DNA of 16,572 bases from Chloroflexota bacterium. GTDB lineage: Bacteria; Chloroflexota; Dehalococcoidia; SM23-28-2; RBG-16-64-32. Below the pieces are notes generated by a model. It was not told where the DNA came from and made no database searches. It saw nothing but the letters and a program-made list of their open reading frames with translations. The stretch is from NCBI GenBank assembly GCA_022561095.1, contig JADFRV010000035.1, positions 1 through 16,572 on the forward strand, given 5' to 3'. This document shows positions 7,045 to 12,887 of the stretch, in pieces (position 1 is the stretch's first letter; the number at the start of each line of letters is the position of its first letter). The position numbers and the translations under genes are program-made.

Positions 7045-8049
7045 ATGACCGCGACCGCCGCCCCACCCGCGACCGATCTCGCCGCCCAGGTGCAACGCCT
7101 CTCCTTCGCCTACGACGCGCGCACCGCCCCTTCGGCAGGCCTGCCTGCCGGTAGGCATGGCTCAGGGCAGGCTCTGGACGGCCTGACACTGGATGTCCCC
7201 TCCGGCGCCGTATTCGGCCTCCTGGGGCCCAACGGTTCCGGCAAGTCCACCCTCCTCTCCCTCCTCGTCGGCCTGCGACAGCCCTCCGCCGGCGAAGTGC
7301 GCGTCCTCGGCCAGCCACCCTCAGCGGCGATCCGTGCCCGCATCGGCCTCCTCTTTCAGGAGACCAGCCTCGACCCCCTCATGACCCTGCGCGAGACGCT
7401 GTGGCTCCACGGCCGCCTCTACGGCTTGGGCGGCCACACCCTCCGCACAACCATCGCGCAGCTCCTGGAGAGCGTCGGCCTGGCGGACCGCGCCGATTCG
7501 CTCGTCTCAACCCTCTCCGGCGGCATGAAGCGCCGCCTGGAGCTGGCCCGCGTCCTCCTGCCCTCGCCCCAACTCATCCTCCTCGACGAGCCCACCAGCG
7601 GCCTCGACCCCGACGCCGAGGCCGCCCTCTGGGCCCGCCTCCACGAGGCGAACCAGACCGGCGCCACCATCATCCTCGCCACCAACAACGTCCACGAGGC
7701 CGATAAGCACTGCCAGCAGGTCGCCTTCATCCACCGCGGCCGCCTGGCCGCCCAGGGCACGCCCGCCCAGCTCAAGGCCGGGCTCAAGCGCGACGCCGTG
7801 TGGGTAGAGTGGCCGGACCTCCCACCCGCCCTGGCGGATGAGATCGCCGCCTGGGAGGGCGTCGGTAAGCTCACCTGGGCCCACCCCACCCTCCACGTCA
7901 CCGTCGACGCCGCCTCCGCCTTCGTCCCCCGCCTCTTCCAGGCCGCCGAAGACGGCATCCGCGCCATACGCATCCGGGAGTCAACCCTGGAGGACGCCTA
8001 CTTCGACATCGTCGGCGTCTCCCTGTCCGATCAGGGAGTAGACGGATGA
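7045..8049 (+). CDS. ABC transporter ATP-binding protein (ABC-2 / drug-export type)
   Basis: 334 residues. Nucleotide-binding subunit that powers the permease encoded next. Motifs in order: Walker A GPNGSGKST (61-69), Q-loop Gln105 (LLFQETSLDP), signature LSGGM (157-161), Walker B LILLDEP (177-183). The switch position that normally carries His is Asn214 (ATNNVHEAD). Residues about 240-334 are a C-terminal extension as in CcmA/DrrA-like ATPases. Residues about 27-42 are an extra Gly/Ala/Pro-rich segment between the first strand and ALDGLTLDVP, encoded by a palindromic repeat (7126-7172). I place the start at the ATG at 7045, just before the ABC fold; the frame is open further upstream but without family-like sequence. 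There is no clear ribosome site. The last codons overlap the permease start (ATGA). Substrate unknown. Confidence 0.92.
   Translation: MTATAAPPATDLAAQVQRLSFAYDARTAPSAGLPAGRHGSGQALDGLTLDVPSGAVFGLLGPNGSGKSTLLSLLVGLRQPSAGEVRVLGQPPSAAIRARIGLLFQETSLDPLMTLRETLWLHGRLYGLGGHTLRTTIAQLLESVGLADRADSLVSTLSGGMKRRLELARVLLPSPQLILLDEPTSGLDPDAEAALWARLHEANQTGATIILATNNVHEADKHCQQVAFIHRGRLAAQGTPAQLKAGLKRDAVWVEWPDLPPALADEIAAWEGVGKLTWAHPTLHVTVDAASAFVPRLFQAAEDGIRAIRIRESTLEDAYFDIVGVSLSDQGVDG
7126..7172 (+). repeat. Palindromic repeat element inserted in frame in the ABC ATPase gene
   Basis: The stretch runs CGCCCCTTCGGCAGG...GGCTCAGGGCAGGC. It contains a perfect 12-base palindrome, GGCAGGCCTGCC (7134-7145), a near-perfect 16-base palindrome, TGCCTGCCGGTAGGCA (7142-7157), and GCCTGCC (7139-7145) pairing with GGCAGGC (7166-7172). 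The outer parts resemble the CCCTTCGRCARGCTCAGGGCAGGC-type intergenic repeat that I recall from several bacterial genomes. It is translated as roughly SAGLPAGRHGSGQ, extra residues where homologous ATPases have a short loop. No second copy was seen in this window. Confidence 0.6.
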
Positions 8050-8828
8050 GCGCCCTCGCTGCCTGCGGCGCCCTCCTCCAGCGGGACGTACGCGCCGTCC
8101 TCCGCTCCCGCTCCCAGCTCTACTCCACCATCCTCCTCCCGCTGATGCTCCTAGCCATCCTGGGCACCGGCGTCTCCCAGGGGCTGGACCCCACCCTGGT
8201 CCGCGACGGCGACTACGCGACCTTCCTCGTCCCAGGCATGATCGCTATGGCCGTCCTCTTCTCCTCCACCTTCTCCTCCGCCTCCTACTACCGGGACCGC
8301 GACTCCGGCCTCATGCGCGTCATGCTCGCTTCGCCCCACTCACCGCGGGTGATCCTCCTGGGCAAGGCGCTGGCCGGCGTCAGCATCGGCGGCCTCCAGG
8401 CGCTCGCCGTGCTCGCCGTGGCCGCCGCTATCCCCGCCATTGACCTGGAGTGGCAGCACGGAGTCATCCCCGGCATCGCCCTTGCCGCCATCGGTATCGC
8501 CCTTCTTGCCCTCCTCCTCAACGGCTTCGCTCAGGTAGTCGCCTCCCGCATCCGCACCATGCAGGGGTTCCACCTGGTGATGAACCTGGTCTTGTTCCCC
8601 CTGTTGTTCTTCTCCGGCGCCTTCTTCCCCCTGGAAGACCTGCCGGCCTGGCTGAAGGTGCTGGCCACCGCGAACCCCCTGTCCTACGGCGTCGACCTGC
8701 TACGCATCGCCGTATACGACGACGGCTCCGGCTACTTCGGCCTGCCGCTCGATCTCGCCGTGCTGTCGGCGCTGGCGTTCGCCCTATTCGCCTGGGGTCT
8801 GCAACGACACCCCGGCTACCACTGGTGA
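8046..8828 (+). CDS. ABC-2 type transporter permease
   Basis: 260 residues, an integral membrane permease of the ABC-2 family, predicted to form an exporter with the preceding ATPase. A short cytosolic N-terminus (LLQRDVRAVLRSRSQLY) is followed by about six hydrophobic segments. These include LYSTILLPLMLLAILGTG, the VPGMIAMAVLFSS region and, near the end, VLFPLLFFSGAFFPLEDLP, the conserved ABC-2 segment with an FFPLEDLP turn. The loop containing RDRDSGLMRVMLASPHSP is the usual ATPase-contact region. The ATG overlaps the ATPase stop by four bases (ATGA), indicating translational coupling. The length is normal for the family. Drug, lipid or polysaccharide export are all possible; nothing in the sequence chooses. 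Confidence 0.92.
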   Translation: MSALAACGALLQRDVRAVLRSRSQLYSTILLPLMLLAILGTGVSQGLDPTLVRDGDYATFLVPGMIAMAVLFSSTFSSASYYRDRDSGLMRVMLASPHSPRVILLGKALAGVSIGGLQALAVLAVAAAIPAIDLEWQHGVIPGIALAAIGIALLALLLNGFAQVVASRIRTMQGFHLVMNLVLFPLLFFSGAFFPLEDLPAWLKVLATANPLSYGVDLLRIAVYDDGSGYFGLPLDLAVLSALAFALFAWGLQRHPGYHW

Positions 8829-8834
8829 GAGAGA

Positions 8835-9830
8835 TTGACCTTGAGCAATAAGGCAGCGAACCCAATCGCCGGACGGCCGCGCCGGGGCCGCTTCGCCGCC
8901 GTGCTCGCCTCCCTGGCGGTCCTGGCCACAGCGGCCGCCGCCTGCGGAGGCTCGTCGGCGCCCTCCGCTCCAGAGTTCCCCGACGTCATCACCCTGGGAG
9001 AGGGTGAGGTCTTTCCGGTCATCACGAACAGCACCCTCGCCGTCGGCGAGAATCGCTTCAGCCTCGGCCTGCTGGACGAGGAGAACAGCCCAGTCCTCGA
9101 CGCTGACATCCACCTGCGCTTCTTCGACCTGACCGGCGACGAGCCGGTGCTGAGCTCCGAGGCGGACGCCCGGTTCGTCCCCGTGGAGCTCTCTTTCATC
9201 GATGAACAGTCCGGGAAGGAGAAGCGCCTTCTGGGCAGCAACGGCGTCTACGTGACCCAGGTCGGCTTCGATACCGCAGGCGCCTGGGGCGTGCAGCTCG
9301 ACGTGACTCTGGCCGACGGCCGCCAGCTGGAGCCGATCCCCTTCCGCTTCGACGTCCTCGAGGAGACTACGGAGCCGGCTATCGGAGACCCTGCCCCCGC
9401 CAGCCGCCAGTTGACGCTGGCCGACGTGGACGACGTGACGGAGATCGACTCCTCCTTCCCCTCGCGCCCGCACATGCACGAGATCACCGTCGCGGACGCG
9501 CTGGCCGCCGGTAAGCCCATGCTGGTCGCCTTCGCCACGCCCGCCTTCTGCGAGAGCCGCACCTGCGGCCCGGTCATGGACACGGTGATGGACCCCCTGT
9601 ACGAGAGGTACGCGGACGACGCCGTCTTCATCCACATCGAGCCGTTCCAGCTCAAACAGCTCCGTGAAGGCATCGACCGCATACCCGTTGAGGCGACGGC
9701 CGAGTGGGGGCTGCGGACGGAGCCCTGGCTGTTCGTCATCGATGCGCAGGGGCGAATCGTCGCCAAGTTCGAGGGGATCATCGCCCTCGATGAAGTGGAG
9801 ACCGTCCTGGTTCGGGTGCTGGAGGGGTAA
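8835..9830 (+). CDS. Lipoprotein with C-terminal thioredoxin-like domain
   Basis: 331 residues. A basic N-terminus (RPRRGR) and hydrophobic stretch (20-36) end in a lipobox AAAC with Cys37, so it should be lipid-anchored on the outer face of the membrane. Residues about 50-175 look like a beta-sandwich module. Residues about 205-331 are thioredoxin-like: MLVAFATPAFCESRTCGP gives a C-x4-C pair (Cys239, Cys244) instead of CxxC, and TEPWLF provides the likely cis-proline (Pro297). The wider cysteine spacing means standard disulfide exchange is not assured; a redox or metal-handling role is possible. The start is TTG, at 8835 (GGTGA six bases upstream) or 8841; no ATG fits. It begins six bases after the permease stop, so it belongs to the same operon and could be an accessory of the exporter, though its C-terminal domain also fits the respiratory theme of the genes downstream. 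Confidence 0.85.
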   Translation: MTLSNKAANPIAGRPRRGRFAAVLASLAVLATAAAACGGSSAPSAPEFPDVITLGEGEVFPVITNSTLAVGENRFSLGLLDEENSPVLDADIHLRFFDLTGDEPVLSSEADARFVPVELSFIDEQSGKEKRLLGSNGVYVTQVGFDTAGAWGVQLDVTLADGRQLEPIPFRFDVLEETTEPAIGDPAPASRQLTLADVDDVTEIDSSFPSRPHMHEITVADALAAGKPMLVAFATPAFCESRTCGPVMDTVMDPLYERYADDAVFIHIEPFQLKQLREGIDRIPVEATAEWGLRTEPWLFVIDAQGRIVAKFEGIIALDEVETVLVRVLEG

Positions 9831-9854
9831 GGTCCGCCGGACACCCGACAAACC

Positions 9855-9882
9855 TTGACACTCGCCGCTGATTTGTGATACC
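9855..9882 (+). promoter_or_regulatory. Candidate promoter for the cupredoxin fusion gene
   Basis: A perfect TTGACA (9855-9860) is followed, after 16 bases, by GATACC (9877-9882), a poor -10; a better TACAAT lies at 9886-9891 but at too long a spacing. The perfect -35 in an otherwise empty 130-base gap suggests the cupredoxin gene has its own promoter; the exact -10 is unsure. Confidence 0.4.
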
Positions 9883-9960
9883 CGTTACAATTGAAATCCG
9901 AGGCTACCTGACCCGGCGCCACCGATAACGATCCACCCCAGTTTCAGGTTGGGTGAACAG

Positions 9961-10950
9961 ATGGAATACATACAAACCGTCCTCGTCCAGATACAGGCGA
10001 CCATGACAGATGAAGCGTCGCGCCCGCAGGGTCTTCTCGCGGCGCTGGATGAGCACAGGAGCTTCCTGGAGCAGCATCCCGGCTTCCAGGACATGCGCGT
10101 GACGCGCTCGATCAACGCTGAAGGAAACGTTCTGCTGGTGATCGAGACCCACTGGAGTGATGACCACAGCCTGGTGGAGTACGAGACGCAAGAGCCGAAC
10201 GTGATGAGCATCATCAACCGGCACCAGGAGATCATCGTCGCGGACAGCCTGCAGGTGCTGGACATGGAGTCGCTGGGGGCCGCCGGGCGGCCTGCCGATG
10301 CGGCGGCGGAAGCTACAGAACGGTTGGCCCTGCCCCTCCTGATACCCCTGGGTATAATGGCGTTCTCACTTCTGGTGATATACGGCCTCTCCCGTATCTA
10401 TCTGGAGGTGTCCAACGAGGTGGCGACGGGCCTGGCCGCGGGCATCGCCTTAGGGATTCTGCTCGTTGCCTGGTACGTAGCCAGCAGGCCCAGCGTCCCC
10501 GGCTGGCAGATAGCCTCGTTCGCCGTATTGGCCACCGCCCTCCTCACGGGCGGAGCGATCTTCGCCGTCGTTGAGGACGACGAGGGCGAGGCGGTGGAAG
10601 AGACCCCCGCAGCCACCGCTTCACCGGCCGACGGCGAAACCCCAGTAGCTCCCCCTGGCGACAACGTCTTCGCAGTCGCCATGATCCCCACCCTTGCGTT
10701 CGATACGGACGAGATCACCCTCCCCGCCGACACGGAGGTCACAGTCAGCGCCGACAACCAGGACGGCGCGATCCTGCACAACTGGGCGCTCTACACTGAC
10801 GACACGGCAAGCGACCTCATCGCCAAGACTGAGATCTGCGCTGCTCCCTGCATCGACGAGGTGACGTTCACGCCGCCCCCGCCGGGCGAGTACTTCTTCC
10901 GCTGCGACGTTCACCCCGTCCAGATGGTGGGTACGGCGATCGTCGAGTAG
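9961..10950 (+). CDS. ABM-like domain / three membrane helices / cupredoxin fusion protein
   Basis: 329 residues. Residues 1-105 resemble the small dimeric alpha/beta-barrel (ABM-like) fold: strand MEYIQTVLVQIQ, a helix, GFQDMRVTRS, then VLLVIETHWSD. Residues 123-147, 154-174 and 182-204 are hydrophobic and predict three membrane helices. A low-complexity Glu/Pro/Ala linker (205-235) leads to a C-terminal cupredoxin (236-329) with a full type 1 copper set: His273 (LHNWALY), Cys315, His318 and Met322 in the C-x2-H-x3-M loop (RCDVHPVQM). Cys293 and Cys297 add a C-x3-C pair. The three helices place the N-terminal domain and the cupredoxin on opposite sides, presumably cytosol and exterior. I chose the ATG at 9961 with GGGTGA upstream; an in-frame TTG at 9949 is less likely. 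It lies between the thioredoxin-like lipoprotein and the convergent oxidase cluster, so electron transfer to the oxidase or copper supply are reasonable inferences. Confidence 0.85.
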   Translation: MEYIQTVLVQIQATMTDEASRPQGLLAALDEHRSFLEQHPGFQDMRVTRSINAEGNVLLVIETHWSDDHSLVEYETQEPNVMSIINRHQEIIVADSLQVLDMESLGAAGRPADAAAEATERLALPLLIPLGIMAFSLLVIYGLSRIYLEVSNEVATGLAAGIALGILLVAWYVASRPSVPGWQIASFAVLATALLTGGAIFAVVEDDEGEAVEETPAATASPADGETPVAPPGDNVFAVAMIPTLAFDTDEITLPADTEVTVSADNQDGAILHNWALYTDDTASDLIAKTEICAAPCIDEVTFTPPPPGEYFFRCDVHPVQMVGTAIVE

Positions 10951-11023
10951 CGTCCTCTCCACACCCCCGGAACGCGCGAAACGCAGAGGCTTACCGCTTC
11001 GTCGTTAGGCCCATGTCGCGCGG

Positions 11024-11863
11024 CTACTCCTTCGCCTCCTGCCAGTGAGGACCTCGTGCCTCCCCCTCCTCCCGCTCGTACCACTTGAAGAACGCCACAG
11101 TTATGAAGCACCACAGTATGATAGTGCCCAGCAGCTTCATGATCCCGCCGGCGATCTGCTGATCGTCAAGCGGCGAGAGGCCCCAGATGCGGGGCGCCTC
11201 CGCGTACGCCTGATACACCACACGATCCGAGAAGGTGATGAACGAGGCCATCACCGCCGGCACGAGCGACTGTAGGAACAGGTAGCCCATCTGAATCGGG
11301 TAGGCTAGACGCGGCAGCTCCGGCACGGAGCTCAGCACCGGCCACCACAGTACAAGACCGGCCACCAGCAGAGAGGAGTGCGCGAACAGATGGAACCACC
11401 ACTCTCGCAGCTGCAGGTCCACCGCCGAAGGCAGGTGGACGAGAATCATCACAGCGTTGAAGACGACTAACGCCATCAGCGGCCGGGTCAGCAGGCGCGC
11501 CACCGGCAGAACGCCGCGAACCCGCAGCAGCGCCTGCCATACCCAGGCCGGGATCCCCGCCAGCAGCAGCGGCGCCGCCACCAGCGTCAGCAGCACGTGC
11601 TGAAACATGTGGGCGCTGGCCAGATACTCGTCGGCCAGGTTGTGCAGCGGCGACCCCGCGGCCGCGTAGATCGTCAGCACGCCCAGCGCGTAGTAGATTA
11701 CCTGGCTACGTTTGACCGGGCCGGCGTCGGAGATACGCGGCCGCAGCTGGGTCACAGCGTAGTAGTAAGCCCCTCCCAGCAGGATGCACAGCAGTATGAC
11801 ATCAGGACGGAGGCTCCAGTCCAGCCACTCGTACCCGGCGATATGCAGCGCCGTCAAGCTCAT
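11024..11863 (-). CDS. ctaG: Cytochrome c oxidase assembly factor CtaG (caa3 type)
   Basis: 279 residues, a polytopic membrane protein of the Caa3_CtaG family with about seven hydrophobic segments. In Bacillus, CtaG is needed for active caa3 oxidase, probably through the CuB/copper step. Family features are the SPLHNLADEYLASAHMFQHV segment with its three His residues, the following LLTLVAAPLLLAGIP, and the His-containing LFAHSSLLVAGLVLWWPVL. This is unrelated to the Cox11-type CtaG of proteobacteria. It is the last gene of the oxidase cluster, 50 bases after the subunit IV gene. The ATG start sits almost directly on the ribosome site (GGAGGG then ATG); a TTG two codons later has ideal spacing and could be the real start. 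The ribosome site is also part of a hairpin (11865-11878). Confidence 0.93.
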   Translation of the reverse strand: MSLTALHIAGYEWLDWSLRPDVILLCILLGGAYYYAVTQLRPRISDAGPVKRSQVIYYALGVLTIYAAAGSPLHNLADEYLASAHMFQHVLLTLVAAPLLLAGIPAWVWQALLRVRGVLPVARLLTRPLMALVVFNAVMILVHLPSAVDLQLREWWFHLFAHSSLLVAGLVLWWPVLSSVPELPRLAYPIQMGYLFLQSLVPAVMASFITFSDRVVYQAYAEAPRIWGLSPLDDQQIAGGIMKLLGTIILWCFITVAFFKWYEREEGEARGPHWQEAKE

Positions 11864-11864
11864 C

Positions 11865-11878
11865 CCTCCCCGAGGAGG
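11865..11878 (-). promoter_or_regulatory. Hairpin covering the ctaG ribosome binding site
   Basis: Minus strand CCTCC-TCGG-GGAGG: a five-base-pair stem with a four-base loop in which the 3' arm is the Shine-Dalgarno sequence of ctaG. It could limit ctaG translation unless ribosomes arrive from the upstream gene. Small, so tentative. Confidence 0.35.
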
Positions 11879-11913
11879 TTACCGCCCTCTAGGGGCCGTC
11901 CCACATCTCTCTA

Positions 11914-12264
11914 TCACACCAACCCACCGCCCAGAGTAGCCAGCACTACGACCAATAGCAGTCCAATCAGCGCCAAGCCGCCCGCTAACAGCCATGAGAA
12001 CACCCGGTTATCGAACTTCAGATGCATAAACCACATCACCACCAGGGTGAACTTCAGCGCCGAAAGGGCGATGAGAATGGGGACCAGGGCATCCTCGATC
12101 GCTTCGACGTAGTATATCCCCACCTCAACCGCCGTGATAACAGCCAGGATCAGGCCGATCTTTACGTACTCAAGCGGCCCTGGATGTGCCCGCCCTCCAT
12201 CGTGCTCGCCCGGCGCCTCCCGTTCTGTTGGCCCCTTTATCCCCCTCGACTCTGCCAGCGTCAT
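11914..12264 (-). CDS. ctaF: Cytochrome c oxidase subunit IV (prokaryotic, CtaF-like)
   Basis: 116 residues, a small membrane subunit of the haem-copper oxidase. A hydrophilic N-terminal 30 residues precede three hydrophobic helices: VKIGLILAVITAVEVGIYYV, an ALVPILIALSALKFTLVVMWFMHL segment, and the C-terminal WLLAGGLALIGLLLVVVLATL. The MWFMHLKFD motif is typical of the prokaryotic subunit IV family. It contributes no cofactors and is thought to stabilise the complex. The ATG follows AGGAGG about nine bases upstream; it starts 19 bases after the coxC stop and so belongs to the same transcript. Position after subunit III is the usual order for this type of cluster. Confidence 0.9.
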   Translation of the reverse strand: MTLAESRGIKGPTEREAPGEHDGGRAHPGPLEYVKIGLILAVITAVEVGIYYVEAIEDALVPILIALSALKFTLVVMWFMHLKFDNRVFSWLLAGGLALIGLLLVVVLATLGGGLV

Positions 12265-12283
12265 CGACGTCTCCCTCCTCGCA

Positions 12284-12874
12284 TCAGGGCTGAATCAGGT
12301 AGACGAGGGTGAAAATAACGATCCACACTACGTCTACAAAGTGCCAGTACAAGCCGGCCAGTTCGACGTTCAGGCTCTGGCGCTGCGTCAGCCGGCCCCT
12401 GAACGACATCACTAACAACGAGAGCAGGATCAGCACCCCCACCGTTACGTGGGCGCCGTGGAACCCCGTCAGCACGTAGAACGTCGTCCCGAACAGGTTG
12501 GAGCTCAGCGACAACCCCTCCCGGTTGAACTCCGTGAACTCGAACGCCTGCCCGCTCAAGAACAGGAGGCCCAGCAACGCCGTGCCCAGCAGCCATATCC
12601 GTAGCCCCCTCTGGTCCCCTCGCTGGATCGCCGCCAGCGCCAGCACCATCGTCACGCTGCTCATCAGCAGCACGAAGGCGCTGACCGACGTAAAGGGGAT
12701 ATCGAACAGCTCCTCCGGGTAAGGCCCAACCACGCTTTGACCGCGGTAAAGCAGATAGGCGCCGATGAGCGACCCGAAAAGCAGGCACTCCGAGGCCAGG
12801 AACAGCCACATCAGCAGCTTTCGGTTATCGAGGCCCGTGCTCGTCTCTAGGGCTGCCGGCGCGTGACTCAACAC
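12284..12874 (-). CDS. coxC: Cytochrome c oxidase subunit III
   Basis: About 196 residues of membrane-integral subunit III, cofactor-free and associated with proton uptake and stability of subunit I. Five hydrophobic helices are visible, starting LLMWLFLASECLLFGSLIGAYLLY, with the family signatures FHGAHVTVGV and YWHFVDVVWIVIF near the C-terminus. Five rather than seven helices matches the bacilli-type arrangement in which the first two helices are found at the C-terminus of subunit I, and coxA here does have such an extension. The frame is open back to an ATG at 12943 inside coxA, but that extra sequence is not family-like. GAGGAG lies just before a GTG (12872-12874) and a TTG (12869-12871); the TTG has the better spacing, so the start may be one codon further in. 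It begins 13 bases after the coxA stop. Confidence 0.92.
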   Translation of the reverse strand: MLSHAPAALETSTGLDNRKLLMWLFLASECLLFGSLIGAYLLYRGQSVVGPYPEELFDIPFTSVSAFVLLMSSVTMVLALAAIQRGDQRGLRIWLLGTALLGLLFLSGQAFEFTEFNREGLSLSSNLFGTTFYVLTGFHGAHVTVGVLILLSLLVMSFRGRLTQRQSLNVELAGLYWHFVDVVWIVIFTLVYLIQP

Positions 12875-12887
12875 TCTCCTCGCTGGC

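Noticed and set aside
5529..7154. 541-residue plus-strand reading frame opposite nadE
   Set aside because: Composition is dominated by Arg, His, Leu and Val without motifs; nadE on the other strand is certain.
8784..9851. Minus-strand reading frame opposite the thioredoxin-like lipoprotein
   Set aside because: Repetitive Asp/Glu/Gly/His composition and no recognisable domain; the plus-strand gene has lipobox and thioredoxin motifs.
10951..11023. Terminator between the convergent cupredoxin and ctaG genes
   Set aside because: A terminator is expected, but I found only a CCTCT/AGAGG pairing with a very large loop and no U-run.
11884..11896. GCCC-TCTAG-GGGC hairpin between ctaF and ctaG as terminator
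   Set aside because: Four-base-pair stem without a U-run, inside an apparent operon.
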